A stretch of DNA of 64,000 nt from Knufia peltigerae (taxonomy: Eukaryota > Ascomycota > Eurotiomycetes > Chaetothyriales > Trichomeriaceae), in assembly GCA_030247855.1 (NCBI GenBank), contig JAPDRN010000168.1, forward strand, positions 1-64,000. The letters are read 5' to 3'. The notes beneath the pieces were generated by a model, which was not told the origin of the DNA, made no database searches, and was given only the letters and a program-made list of their open reading frames with translations. Both the position numbers and the translations under genes were made by a program. Positions 12,090 to 24,627 of the stretch are shown here, one piece after another (position 1 is the first letter of the stretch; each line of letters begins with the position of its first letter).

Positions 12090-14883
12090 ATGATGACCAG
12101 CATCTCAAAGCGCCATCCCAGGTGCTCGACTGCTTGTAACTCCTGTCGCGTCAAAAAAATCAGGTGGTAAGCTGAAAATCACTAGCACACGATCACCTTG
12201 AACCAGTGATCCAAGCTAACGGCAGATAGCAACGGGGAAAAGCCTTGCACGAACTGTGTCGTAGGTGTCTGAAACCCCGGCAGCCGTCGCTGCAACATGA
12301 CCTAAGTATCATTGTGCAACAGGATTACCATGAACAGTGCATTTACACGGTTCAAAGCCGTCGGGCTAAGAAGAGATCTGGCCAGAACCTCAAACCGCTT
12401 GACAGTACACTATGGTGTGCCCACGAGCAGGTCGCCACTGTCCCTGCGCATCCACCGACCCTGCAGTCATTTCAGCAAAACAACATTGCCAGGTCGAGTG
12501 AGACCGAGCCAGCAACTTGCTATCAGAGCCACAATCAAACTACCAACATCTCCTATGGCGCAACTCACACGCCACCCCGCGACTCTAGAATGATGCCGCC
12601 ATCAGTTGTAGAAAGCTTGGTGGTTAATCGATCGTGCATCGAGTTCCCAAATCACCAACCGTCGAAGTTGTTGCCGCTACCGCCGGTCAGCGCATCTGAA
12701 GCCACACATCCTGATAACCAGTCTCCTGTAACACCCTCTTTGTCCCTCCCTACGAGTAGGGAAGACGAAGACGGGAGTTGCGTTCTGCCACCAGAGGAAG
12801 AGGTTTGTGCTTCCGATATACGGCATGGCAGAGTAGTAGAATTGTATCTAATCGTGTTCTGATCTAGATGAGTTATGAATACCACGGTACTCTAAACGCC
12901 CAGTCAAAGGTGCAATCGGCTGTCTAACCACCGAGTATAGGACCAGGATCTTTCATGGCAATCTGTTCCAAGTCGGGTATTGAGTGGGTATGCCAGAAGA
13001 TTGGAACCAGGGATTTCGCCCGGTCGGCGAGAAAACTCGCCTTTGACATTTGCCGTAGGCTGAAACTGGATGAGATGACCTCCAGGACACCGCAAGAGCG
13101 AGAACCAGAACCAGATGCGGAAACCGCATGGGCATATGCCCAAGCCTACTTTGATTACCAGTGCACTGAGACAGCATTTGGAGTCGTCCAAAGGCCTAGC
13201 TTCGAAGTACGGCTGCGATCCCAGTCCAGACTGGGACAGCTCTCCACCGCTGACCAAGATCCGTCCTGGTATGCCTTGCGGAACATTGTCTATGCGGGTG
13301 GCTGTCGGCAGCTGTCCATGCGACGACATCCCAGTAGATTTCGATTCGACGAAAGCCCGAGCTGGAAATACTTTAATAATGCCTTCTCCGTCTATTCGGA
13401 GCTTCTATACTGCAGGACGAATCTTCTCGCTGTTCAGGCGCTGGCCGCAATGGTACTTGGCTCCCATATCCTGGCCGCAGGCCGGCTCCGATCTGACTGA
13501 CTAGTTTTGCAGAGTTTCTATGTTGAAGGGATTGGTACTCCTTCCCTGGAGTACATGCTGTGTTTGAGTGCTTTGAAGTTGGCGGAGTCCAAAGGGCTTC
13601 ATCGAAAGCCTAGCAGCGCATGGAATCTGAGTGAGTCAGCAGTGCAGTATCGCAGCAATCTCTGGTGGGCAATCTACATCTACGAGCGAAATATTGCCTT
13701 TAGATCTGGTAGACCGGTGGTATGTGTCCCTCTTTACTCTGCCATCTCAATCTTCTGAGCCATGTTCCCGCTAAATCCAAGTGCGAAGTCAATCGACGAC
13801 GACGACATCACATGCCAGCTTCCCACAGCTCGCCCCGAGGGCGACTCAGGCAATCAGGATTTCTTCATCGCTTGCGCAAGAAAGGCACAGTTGTTCAGTC
13901 TGATATACAAGCGCATAAGAAGACTCAAAAACTCGACCCAGTCTCTGCAGGAGGTTGCTGCTACGATATCTGAGTTGCATAACAAGGTGGAAGGGTGGTA
14001 TTCGTCTCTGCCGGTGTCACTCAAGTTGGACGCCGCCACCGGGAGCTTCCCATCTGGCACCCATCCCGTCCATGGGCTATTCCTCCACTTCTCATATCAT
14101 GCGAGTTTGATGGCAATACATTCGGTCCTCGTTCATCCGTGGAACGCAGTGCCGCTGGATCATAGTCAGAACAGCAAAGAAGACCTCCAAAACCAAGTCT
14201 TATCCAGCACCAGGATTGTTGCGGAGGCGTCTCGCAACATTATCCGCAACCTGAAGCATGTGAGGGTTGGGCCAGCCGCGCCAAAAACGTAAGACTCTTG
14301 AGTCCACGCATTTGCAAGATTCTATCTCACAATCAACCTTTATAGCATGGCCTACGTGATTCCGTTGCAGGCAATGGTCTCCCTCTTTGTACACTTGCTG
14401 CAATATCCGGAGTATGCGACCGTGGATTCCGATATTGCCCTTATGTACACTGTGTCAGGCCACTTGGGTTATGTCGAATTTGCCTGCGCAGACGTAGAGT
14501 TCCAGCTCGCCCGAGAAATGGCAAACTTGGCTTGTATGAAAGTATCAATGGCACGCGGTCCCGGAGAGCCGTTGAAAAGCTCTATTTATGCGAAGCACCA
14601 GCAGAGACAGATAGCCTGCGCGGAGGGAGACTCTACCGGCGGAGCGTCTGCCGCCTTTGATCTTCCAATCTTGGACAGCGTAAGTCCTCGTCGTCCTGTC
14701 TGTTCGCTTCCTACTCTCAACTCTAACCCTTTGGACTTGCAGGATTCCATGTTCAACATAGAGGATCTGGACGACGAGAGATGGGGTACATTGCTATGGT
14801 GGCCAGAGTCGAGTACTGATCTGGAAATAGGACTAACAGCTAGCTCTCACGGCGGAATGGATTTTGACATCCCTGTTCAATGA
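12090..14883 (+). CDS. Zn2Cys6 transcription factor (regulator 1)
   Basis: Fungal binuclear-zinc-cluster regulator. Exons: 12090-12166, 12230-12260, 12323-12802, 12868-12886, 12941-13452, 13513-13719, 13789-14288, 14346-14679, 14743-14883; all phases close. The N-terminal DNA-binding domain reads CNSCRVKKIRC then PCTNC then C after splicing, and is split by introns 1 and 2. A basic/proline-rich linker follows, then the fungal-specific regulator (middle homology) domain from about SYEYHGPGSF through YVEGIGTPSLEYMLCLSALK and RSNLWWAIYIYERN. Exon 4 is only 19 bases. The last intron (63 bases) is in frame, so intron retention would still give a protein. Divergent from the acetoacetyl-CoA synthetase, whose expression it may control; this is inferred from position. 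Confidence 0.88.
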
Positions 14884-16340
14884 ATCTATCCTGGCGTTGG
14901 GCGGGTCTCTCTTACAGCTATTATGGGCATGTCCTGTTGAAGGAATACGGCCGAGATCTCGCTTTCTGGGGGCGTGTTACAGTATAGTATGAGTCGGGTT
15001 GCGATAACGTTGACGTTAACTGTATCCAATTACTACTTTGCCTCTCCTCTACAGTACATTGGCTGCTTTTCCCCTGCTTAAATAGGACCCTACCTCGACA
15101 ACCTTTGCTAGGTACAGGAGATCGTCAAAAGTCGTAAATTCAAAAGGCGGAAAGAAACTCCAGTAGAGGGGCTTCGATATTCTGACGTTTAATAATAAAT
15201 CTCAGTTCCTTATTAAACTTATTAAGGTTAACGGTCTAAGAACAAGAATGTTTGAGTTACGCGCGTAAGAGTGAAGGTAATAACTCTGGGGTATGCCTAT
15301 GCGATTAATAGTATTGCTTTATATCGATTATTCGTGGAGGAAGACATGGCTACTAACCTATAGGTTACATACAATATTTACGCTTAATGAATAATTAAAT
15401 AAATCTAGCTCCTAGATCCGTTTTATTTGTACCGAGATAATAATCTCAAACGAGATTATAAATGAGCAGTCTATAAAGTCTATATTCACTACTTACTAAA
15501 GATTATTATACTCTTTTATTATTATAGCTAGGCTATATATACATTTATTACTAATCCTACTATACTAATCACTTTCTCTTATATAACTAGGCTTTATATA
15601 GAGATTTTATATAAAGATATTAAACTATATCTACTAATTTATAGCTAATACATATTAATTATATGTCTATCATAAATTCATACAATATTAAGAAGATACC
15701 TTATATACACTACTTCAGAAGAAGAACTAGGCATTCTACGAAAGGTACTGCAAGCTATGACCGTTAAGTTACCATAAACCAAAACTCTGTGAGCCAGTGT
15801 TGATCGCCTCTATGAGAGAAGGGTGACTAATTTTTAACCCACACATCAAATCAGTCTGGAGTGTCTGATAACCGTTCGGGTACAGTGGCTATTCAAGTAT
15901 TCTTGTCCGTGGGAGCTGGAATAAGGGTTGAGGATGCAAACGAAGTTCCTGAGCTTACAAAAGACGCTCTGTAAAGTCTGGAGCACGAAATTCTTTTACA
16001 CGTTCATCCAATCTTGTGATAAATCTGTACGCGACATGTGGGTGAAAAAGTATCATCGTTCTACGCATTTTTGACGAGTGCAGGAACGATAATTCAATTC
16101 TTCTTTAAGTATCAGTAGCACACGCTAGTTAGTCAGAAGTATATCAACTCGGACCAGCTCACGGGACAGGCATTATTTGGTACCGCCGAGCAGAAAATGT
16201 CCAAAGGTCGTAGAATCAGGATTTTGCTCCCGTCCTTTGTTGCGTCACGAGCGACGCGACTCCAAAAACACAACTCTCATCCTGTAGCTTCTTCATCCCA
16301 TTTCAAGGGTCGCATTGCAAAGCTCGAGGCGTAATATGCC
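14884..16340. other. Convergent intergenic region with AT-rich patch
   Basis: Between the 3' ends of regulator 1 (plus) and the MFS gene (minus). About 15190-15720 is strongly AT-rich with TA-dominated sequence like the block at the window start and probably is a RIP-mutated repeat remnant. No gene is seen. A CCGTTCGG palindrome at 15872-15879 is not near any start. Confidence 0.5.
15190..15720. repeat. AT-rich, RIP-like patch
   Basis: Sharp local rise in A+T, mostly TA steps, no frame, in an otherwise balanced region. It resembles the 1-2450 block in composition. No terminal repeats were recognised by eye. Confidence 0.45.
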
Positions 16341-18383
16341 TTATGACGTCTCCCGTTGTTCCTGCTCATGACTCCGACCCTTGAATTGGAGTCTCTTCGC
16401 AACGTTGAGATGTAGAAACTGGTCGAAATTGGGTACCCAGAAAGATGCGACGAGAAGGATTGTGCCGAAAGGTATTGTGGCGAGAAAGACGACCCGAAAA
16501 CTTGAGAGGTAGGCGTGCTTGACTTGTGCTGATACTGCTGCTATGATGTCCGGGGTGATTCCCGGAACTGAGCCGAAATTGCCAGTGGTAATGGCAGCAA
16601 ACAATGCTTTCAGCGACGACTCAGGCAGTCCTGACTCAATCGCAGCCGGGACGACGTACTTCGGGAGGTAGTGGGTGAGCTTATTAGTGAGAACCGAGAC
16701 GTATAGCGCCTGGGCCACAGCGCCGCCCAAGGTTCGAATAGATCCCAAGACCCCGAAAACAAGGCCGATGTCTTCAGGTTCGAAAAGCAATGAAACGCCC
16801 ACAAACCCAATATTATCCACCCATCCGACACAGGCGGATGCCAGGATTCCCATAACTATGATTTGAGCCTCATTACCTGTGTTCATAGATGCGAGAGCGG
16901 CGAAGAAGGCCGCGGCACCAGCGGAAGTGCCGATTGCTTGCCATTTCACCTTCGGGATATAAGATAAACCCACCGCTCCGATGACCTGGCCCAGAATGGT
17001 TCCACCTCCTTGAACGCTTGATTTCCATCCAATGTCCATGGTATCAGTGGTGTATACACCGGCGAGAATGGTCGGCCATAGCACAGACATGCTATAATAC
17101 ACCATTCCTCCAACTGTTGAGGTCACCACAACTGCCGAGAAGCCGGTGTTCTTGAATATACGAGGAGGCATAAGGCCGTGACCTTTCACAACAAATTCCT
17201 CTTCTAGATGTTAGCGGATCATTGAAGTGCAAGCACAGCTCTGAGAGAAAGATGGAGCATACCGTAGAGACCAAAGGCGATCAGACATAGACCTCCAATC
17301 ACGATTGTGCAAACAACTTCAGCACTGCGCCAAGGGTAAACTTGGCCTCCCCAGGAGAGACCTACCAGAAACAAGACCGTGCCGGCCACAAGAAGAAAGA
17401 GACCGCCGTGGTCGAGTTCTTTTACTTGCTGCCATGACGACTTACCTTGGACATGGAGCTGGCTGTATCTCGGAGGATGATAGAAGAAGAAGAGAAGCAA
17501 AGTCGTAATTCCGGAAAAGATAATGCCCAGATAGAAATTCCAGCGCCACCCGGCCGCCGTGTTGAGGATGAAGAGACGCGCAAATGCCGGGCCAAAGACA
17601 CCGAAAGGGGTCACTGCCAAAAACACAAGAGCGGAAATAGGCCCTCTGTGTTTGTTGGCGACAAGTTCACCCAAAAGTAACGGGAAGGACAACTGTACCG
17701 CAGCAGCGAAACCATTGAGGGTGTTGGCAGCAATCAATGCATCGACGCGGCTTGCAGTGCCTGCGACGATACAGGCGACGAGAGTAAGTGCGTTGGCCGC
17801 TATAGTCAGCCATCTGCGACCGAAGATATCAGACAGACGGCCGAAAAGGAGGTAGGATATGCTGTTCCCCAGGGTCCAGGATGTGGCTACCCAATTGATG
17901 TTTGGCGACGGACCAATGGACTCGTTGATGAGGCCCCTTGTCACCGACAATGTTAGTTTTTCAATCCGGAAGCTGGAGCATGGGGCAAGAAGCATGCGTA
18001 CAGTGTATTTGCTGGCATGACCCAGCTCAAATACGCACAAATGGCTCCAAGCGAGATAGCCTAGTGAATTATCTCATTAGCACAGTTGACCACATACAGT
18101 CTCCACGAGGCTCACTCACCACGACTGTCCCAAGGAAATGTATACTGCCGAAATAGCCTGGTGGCATTTGGTCAATGTCGCCACCGATGGCTCGTACGTC
18201 CACCAAGTCCACAGTACCATCGAGATGCTTTCTCTCGACTACCTCGGAGGCGAGAACGTCCGCATGTATTGCGGAGGAAGGTTTGACATCTTCCAATGCA
18301 ACCTGTCTCGTCTCGGGCGCGGCAGTACTCTCATTGCTGACAGTCATTTTCTCGTTGTCCTGAATGGTAGCTTTGGAGTTCAA
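16341..18383 (-). CDS. MFS transporter, TRI12-like
   Basis: Major facilitator of the 14-helix drug:proton antiporter type that includes the fungal trichothecene efflux pump TRI12. Four exons: 18383-18120, 18060-18002, 17936-17263, 17203-16341; 1860 bases, 619 residues, the usual length. A hydrophilic N-terminus of about 75 residues precedes the first helix. The motif GRLSDIFGRRW matches MFS motif A, and WRWNFYLGIIF follows as in TRI12 relatives. Many later segments are strongly hydrophobic. It stands at the edge of the central gene block and may import the substrate or export toxic intermediates; direction cannot be told from sequence. Confidence 0.9.
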
Positions 18384-19877
18384 TTCAGCTTAAACCGGGG
18401 AACAGAAGATCGCACGAGGTGTGACTCCGCAGGTTTAAGAGTCAACCTGCCCCGGCGCTAGTCACCTGAAAACCCGGGGTTGATCTTTATTTTGGTAATG
18501 GCATTGGGGTATCCGGTCAAACGGGGCCGGAATTGAGACCATTGAACCATGAATCCGAGGAAAAGATTCTGCTCGCACATGGGCTTCCACAAGCAAAATT
18601 TCCTTAAGCTGAAACTCCTATTGGTTCAAACCCCTTTGAGTTTGGCTTAGACATGCAGCGGTCTGGATTATAGCCTGCAAAGAAAAGAGTGCCGCCTGAG
18701 CAACACGACAAACTGCACGCACCTTAGACGAGGCTTTTCTGCAACATACTGGCATATGATAGTATCATAGAGTTCATTCCTGCAACTTGTCCATGATTAG
18801 ACCAATGCCTTCTAAGAATAGGAAACGTTGCTGCAGCCAGACCTCAACATCTCTCCTTCCGAATTATAATGTCTATTATTGATCAATGGAAAAGGATGAC
18901 AGTCCACGGCGGACTCCGCAAATACATATCTTTAAAATTCAAGACTTCTATACTAGTCTCAGCAGCTCCTTTCACAGCCATAATTAGCCGCTTATTTAAA
19001 GATCCTTTAAAACACTCTTATGATATTTAACTAAGAAATGAGAATGGCCCTAACTAGAGGAAGATTTACGCTCTTCTTTACTATATAAATAGATAGACAA
19101 GGGCATCTTAGTGATAGAGGTCAGACTTGTCAATTTACAATATTTAACACTTAACAATGATTGCCCCAATAGTCTAATATTCATGTAGGAAAGAAGCGAA
19201 AGGCTGGTGAGATGTCTGTATGGGAAAGCTTTTTACTACCACTCTGTTATCTACTGACCTTACTTTTGGTATAAGCCTCGCACGCCGCGTTGCTGATGAT
19301 AAGTCCATCGAGAAAGATTATGGTCGCGTGGTCACCCCGTTCTGTCTTTGCTTAATATTGTACAGTGGCTTCATTATGGAAGCTACGGGATGTTTTTAAC
19401 AGATGGTACTATTGTCCTAGGATCGCACTTTCGTTCCATCTAGGCTTTCCGCCTCAAATTTTGGCGACCGAGTCATCCGTTCGTGTTCTGGCCTTGTGTC
19501 AAGGACACAACCACAGCCCCATAGGGATTCCTACGAGAAAATAGCAAGTACTGGCACTTCCTGCCTTGTTTGATTTAGTCAAAGGTTCCTAACTAATCAT
19601 GATGCCGTGATACCTAGCAATCTGAATACTAACCACTAAAGGTGGGTGCCCTAGACTTAGGATGTTGAGGTGGCCATAAACAATCTCGCGACGAGGTATA
19701 CAAGGTAACTCATTAGCTTTGGTTATTTTCAATACTTTTCTTGCACATTGCGCCTAGAGAGAACCTTTTGTGTTTTCATCAGTGGTCGAAGGATTTTCGG
19801 ATTTCGTCACAGATTGTCTGCAAACTAGTACTTTGGAATTTCGTTCACAAGAACTTAGACCTCGCCCTAGAGTCTCG
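18384..19877. other. Intergenic region
   Basis: About 1.5 kb. The first part is the upstream region of the MFS gene, with several CGG/CCGG sites (for example near 18510-18530). About 18880-19150 is moderately AT-rich and may be a small repeat relic. No gene or RNA is seen. Confidence 0.4.
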
Positions 19878-21700
19878 TCAACTCTGCATAGCCAGGTGGT
19901 TGCCGGCTATAAAGCCAAAAGTCATGGCTGAGCTTAACCACGAGCCCCCCGAGGGGTAGGTTCCTTTCCAAAGTGAATCTTGGTCATTGCCAGCGGCATA
20001 GAGGCCCTTGATAGGTATACCGTATTTTCCCAGCACCTGGGCATTCTCGTTGGTTGCCAGTCCGTACAAGGTACTGACATTGCCAGGATACATCTTCAGA
20101 GCGTAAAAGGGAGCTTGTGTACAAGTTCCCAGATTTGGATGGGGCTTATGTGAAGGGTCTCCTAGAAACCTGTCGTATGGACCATTTCCGCGATTAAATT
20201 TTTCGTCCTTACACAGAGCTGCATTCTTGTTATTCTGTTCCACCGCTTCAATTAGATTATTTACTGGAACTCCAATCTTCGCAGCCAGATCAGGTATAGT
20301 AGATGCACAAATGAGATAGTCGGAAGCAAGACAGGTCGAGATAGGATAGGGAGATGGAAGAGCAAGGCCCATGCCATACTTTCGCACGAATTCGCGGTCT
20401 CCAATGAGATAACATGAGTTGATTTTGTCGTTATGCATCTTCTGAACAAACTGATGGTATCCTTCGCTTTCGTTTAGGAATCGGTGGCCCTTTTCATTGA
20501 CAATAACGGATCCTGGTTTTCCACGATCGTAGCCAAAATGAGCGAACATTCGTATCGGGCCACGGCCTTGTTTCGGACGAAGGATCGATACTGGTGCGAA
20601 TATTGCGTAGTCAGGATTTTGTGAAGGCAGATCAGCTCCGACACTTACTGCCAGGCGGATGCCATCTCCAGACACCGACCTCGGCGACAGGCAATATTCT
20701 TGAGACCTCTCGGTCGCGCTAGAACGGCCGATACCTCCCGTAGCAAGCACAATACCCTTTCTTGCACGAACTCGGACAGGACCGTTGCGTGACTTGACAT
20801 CAACCACAACTCCAGCTACTCTGTCACCGTTCATGATGATGTCGGTCACTGGAGCTTCCTGCCAAATTTCGACTTTCTGTTCTCGGTCAAGAGAGTAGAC
20901 GAGACTTCCAACAATTGAGTTGCCACCCGCGAGAAACGACCCCTTTCCGTACCAAGCCAAGTCTGCAATGTACCGGAGTACTTTTTGGACGGTATACGCC
21001 AGATTGAAGAAGCTCGCAAACGGATTGAGGAGGATTGGTCTGTCCTGAACCGACATTTGCATCGAGTCGAAGAGCCTGGAGCCTTGGAGGACGTAGCGAA
21101 TATCTCTTAGTCGGCTGCGACCTAGTTTTCGGCCGTCGAAGTCTGCAACGCGAAGTCCGCGGCCGGTAGCTAAGGCTCCTTCCTTGCCTTGATGATAGTC
21201 CGGCAGGGGAGAAGTGATGAAATGCAGAGCAGTATACTCGTCGATCCATTGCACCATCTTCGGCGCATTTTCGAGAAAGCCATTTACCGATCTTTCGTCG
21301 TTCTCTCCTATGACCCCCTTGAGGTATTTCCACGCAAGCTCTTTTGAGTCTGTGACGCCCATTTTGTGTTGGAAGGGGTTGCAAGGTACCCAAAGCCCGG
21401 GATTGGAGAATGCAGTGATGCCTCCCAAGTATCTTGACTTTTCTGCCACGAGCACCGAAAGCCCATGCTTTTTGGCGACAACGATGGCGGCCGTTAAGCC
21501 AGCACAGCCTGTGCCGACAATAACCACATCGTATGTCTCATCGAAATACTGTTTAGACTGGGAAAGAGCTTTTCAGCGTGGGAGTACGGACATCGAATTT
21601 TGGCGAGGGTACAACTTACCTGGGATGGCAGGGCGGAACTCTCTGGGTCGCTCTTTTGCTGGTCCTGCGCCCTTTGGGAATTTTCTTGCATACAACCCAT
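19878..21700 (-). CDS. KstD-like FAD dehydrogenase, paralogue A
   Basis: Flavoprotein of the FAD_binding_2 family, closest in style to 3-oxosteroid 1-dehydrogenase, which desaturates C1-C2 of a ring ketone. Two exons: 21700-21620 and 21557-19878; 586 residues. Landmarks: the dinucleotide-binding GTGCAGLTAA preceded by DVVIVG, VAEKSRYLGGITAFS, FDGRKLG, VLATGGIG, and near the C-terminus GLYAAGND followed by GTYPSGGS. In bacterial KstD the corresponding YPGxG carries the tyrosine and glycine that polarise the 3-keto group; tyrosine and last glycine are kept here. The usual GGG of the SGGGxW segment is altered to SNPGLW. Paralogue of 32943-34628. Fungal family members occur in secondary metabolism too (helvolic acid HelE), so a biosynthetic role is possible. 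Confidence 0.85.
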
Positions 21701-22707
21701 TTTGAGTCAGATTCTCGGTCTTCGCGACTTGGGTAAGAAGTTGATTCAGGGTGAGAGTTCTCGATCTCTTCTACATGCCGAGTGCTTTCAAGCGCCCTGT
21801 GGTGCGTCTAGAATCTGAATAGAAAAATGGACTATCTTTGAGCCAATGCGTATTCATGGCTCGGTTGCTCCATGGAGACGGGACAAAATAATCGAGGTGG
21901 TTGGATAAGGATTCAGATTATGGGCTAATAGGAAACAAGAAAGAACCCTTTCCCGCAAACATTCATAGTAATTGCCCAATTCTCAATGGTCTCCTTTGGG
22001 CTCCGTACATTCCCCTGGCAAGCACATTTGTATTGATACAGTCCTATTCAAGCAGTTGCCTCTACATCAGAGACATCTAGCATTGCTGCAGAATGCATCG
22101 CTGTCTCTCGTAGCATAGAACTCAGCGGATCTGGAATCTACGTTCCATCACGTTAGCGAGCGCGAGAATTCCAATCTCGCTCAGCGAGCAATTTTGGCAT
22201 CGCGAGGCCTCTTCTGCGAGCTGCTTCCGTGATTGAGATCTAAACAGTATCTAATAGTCGAACTAGTCAATACGGACCTTGTTTATGACCAGAAGCGAAA
22301 AGGCATCTATCCGAAGGCTTCGGCGACGTTCTGGAGACTTTCACAGAACGAATTCTTTCGTCTTTCAGCACCATCTGTGCCTGTCAGATTGGCCTTGAGC
22401 ACCCGAATGGTTGAACTTCTTTATTGGTGGTTCGAGTTTGTCCTTTCAGAAGACCAACAGCCGTCATTGCGTTATTACTAACAGGGGTTATGGTGCTGGG
22501 AGAGGAGCACTGTCTATACAGAATTTTCCTTTGCGCTTGATCTTACCAAGCTCATCTCAGACAAACTGCAATCTTGTCTACTTTGAAAAATAGAAACCAC
22601 TAAGTTCAGATGCCCGACCTCCACAAATTGGCTCGGTTTCTAGAATTCCTTATCGCCTGCTCATGTCGGCAAGCCTGCCTGCGAACGTGGGACTGTTTGC
22701 ACTGCGT
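21701..22707. other. Intergenic region upstream of KstD-like A
   Basis: About 1 kb holding the promoter of the KstD-like gene and the 3' flank of SDR paralogue B. A GC-rich imperfect hairpin at 22154-22190 (GCGAGA / TCTCGC arms around ATTCCAA) stands out from its neighbourhood. No gene is seen. Confidence 0.4.
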
Positions 22708-23553
22708 CTAGATGCTCAAACCCCCATCACAAGTCAAGATGGTCCCAGTAATAAAACTAGCGCTGTCGGCCAGCAAGAACAAATAGCTGTCGGCAAGCTC
22801 ATCAGGGTCACCAATTCGCCCTTGAGGTGTTCTACCCACCACAGACTCCAGAATACTTTTGTCCAGAGTGGCGCGTTCCATCATCTTCGTCCGAGTGATA
22901 CCTGGGTTCTTGCCGAGTAAGCTTCTGAGGTTCACGTAGGGCAGCATCGAATCCTTGAAAAATACACTGTAGCATCACTTCTAGGGCTTCTTACCTGGCG
23001 CAACGGCGTTCACTCGTATGCCATAAGGAGCCCAATCCAATGCCAAAGACTTGGTCAAGCCAACAACAGCATGCTTGGAGGCGTTGTATGCTGCCGTTTT
23101 AGATTGTCCACGCAAGCCGTTAACGCTGGCTGTGCTGCAAACAGACCCTGGTCCTCCCTGTTTACGGAATTGGTGAAATGCCGCAGCCGCGCAGTTCCAG
23201 ACACCTTCGACATTCACGGCCAACGTTCGTTGAAGATGTTTAACGTCGAAGGAGTCATCCTGGTCAAAACTTACACCCGCATTTGGGACCATAGCGTCAA
23301 GTCGGCCAAAATGAGCTGCTGTGGCTTGCACCCATTCCTGTACAGCCTCGGAATTTGTGACGTCCACCTTTGTAAAAGTGTAGTCGCGGTGAATGTTGGC
23401 AGGCGAAGTCGAAACTTCAGGCGCTTCAGCAGCGATATCTGCTACAGCCACTTTCGTGCCCGCTGCTAGCAGCTTTCTTACCACGGCGAGGCCTATGCCC
23501 GAAGATCCCCCAGTAACAGCCACCACTTTGCCTCGTAAAGACTCAACTGACAT
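22708..23553 (-). CDS. Short-chain dehydrogenase/reductase, paralogue B
   Basis: Classical SDR, 250 residues, two exons: 23553-22995 and 22901-22708. Motifs: TGGSSGIG, PNAG, catalytic serine near STASVNG, YNASK, and the end CDGGLSI. The start chosen is the ATG of MSVESLRGKV, which matches paralogue A in length; an upstream in-frame ATG at 23703 would add 50 residues with no family match. Exon sizes (559 and 194) and the phase-1 intron inside VAPG are identical to the SDR at 5180-6005. Divergent from the VOC dioxygenase-like gene, with about 425 bases between starts, so the two are likely co-regulated. Confidence 0.9.
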
Positions 23554-23978
23554 GGTTCTCATGTGTGAAGAGGGGTGACCAATGGTGTTTGCAGTGTCAT
23601 GTGAATTATCGAGCAAGGAGGCGGAGTGCGATGTATAAGCGTGAGTGATGCTTGCTATCGAAGCCCCACAAGCCCTGGCACCAATCGGAAGAGCCAATGT
23701 CAACTACCCAGCCACTCTAGCTTCGCCGGTTCAATGTAGCCTGGTGTCGCTTAATCTCAGCCCGTCGCCGCCAGGAGTTCAGATCGTGTCTTTGTGACGT
23801 GGCAGGTTCTCTGAAAAGCATGCTGCATAAATGGCTTCATTCTGCCTGTCGCGATTTGATGGTGAAATGGGGACAACCAGCTCTCTTGTGGTGTGAAATT
23901 TGAAGGCTTCCCGGGTCTACCACACGCTCTCAAATCTATGCTCAGCCGATAGGCACACAACTTGTCACTTTCAAGAAA
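23554..23978. promoter_or_regulatory. Divergent promoter, SDR B / VOC protein
   Basis: Short region between two divergent starts, expected to hold both promoters. A CCGG lies near 23727. No defined operator could be recognised. Confidence 0.4.
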
Positions 23979-24627
23979 ATGCCAGACAAAATGCCAGACA
24001 TCCTCGCTGATTTGGGAACTACGGTCCAGGCGCCGAGCTATCTCGCGCACGCGGTCCTCCGGACCTCAAATTTCAAGTCAATGGTGGAGTTTTGGAAGAC
24101 CTTCTTAGGCGCCCATGCTACATACGAGAACGAAAGGCTTGCTTTCATCACGTATGACGAAGAACACCATCGCGTTGCTATCCTCAACAAACCTGACACT
24201 GGCCCCAAGATTGATTCGAGCGCAGGCTTAGGTACGTCAAGTTATTATCACCAGGGTTTCAAGCACTGACGTCCCAAACCGAGCAGAGCACCTTGCTTTC
24301 GGTTTCAAAAGCCTTGAGGACCTTGCACGCTCCTACAGACAACGTAAGGCCCATGGAATTAAGCCGGTTTGGTGTGTAAACCATGGACCGACGACTAGTC
24401 TCTACTACCGGGATCCCGATGGCAACAAAGTCGAGGTACAGGTGGACAACTTTGACACCGTTGAGGAAGCTACCGCGTTCTTTCATACCAGAGAGTTTGC
24501 AGAGAACCCGATAGGGGTCGACTTCGATCCAGAGGAGCTTATCCGGAGATTACAGTCTGGTGAAGACAGTAAGGCGATTATGAAACGTCCCAACATTGGA
24601 CCAAGAACCGCATTCGCCACCATATAG
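23979..24627 (+). CDS. Extradiol-dioxygenase-like VOC protein
   Basis: Vicinal-oxygen-chelate (glyoxalase/bleomycin/extradiol dioxygenase) protein of 197 residues; exons 23979-24231 and 24287-24627. The sequence offers the metal triad of type-I extradiol dioxygenases: His24 in YLAHAV, His86 in EHLAFGF (across the splice), and Glu134 in DPDGNKVEV. His117 and Tyr124 sit before the glutamate much as the second-sphere His and Tyr do in biphenyl-2,3-diol 1,2-dioxygenase. It has only one module pair (about 200 residues) instead of the two-domain 290-300 residues of BphC or HsaC. Expected reaction, if a dioxygenase: meta-cleavage of a catechol. A glyoxalase or non-catalytic VOC role is possible. The neighbouring aromatic hydroxylase and hydrolase support ring cleavage. 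Confidence 0.82.

Noticed and set aside
18631..18660. GGTTCAAACCCC as a tRNA T-arm
   Set aside because: No acceptor, D or anticodon stems could be folded around it; no tRNA gene was found in the window by eye.
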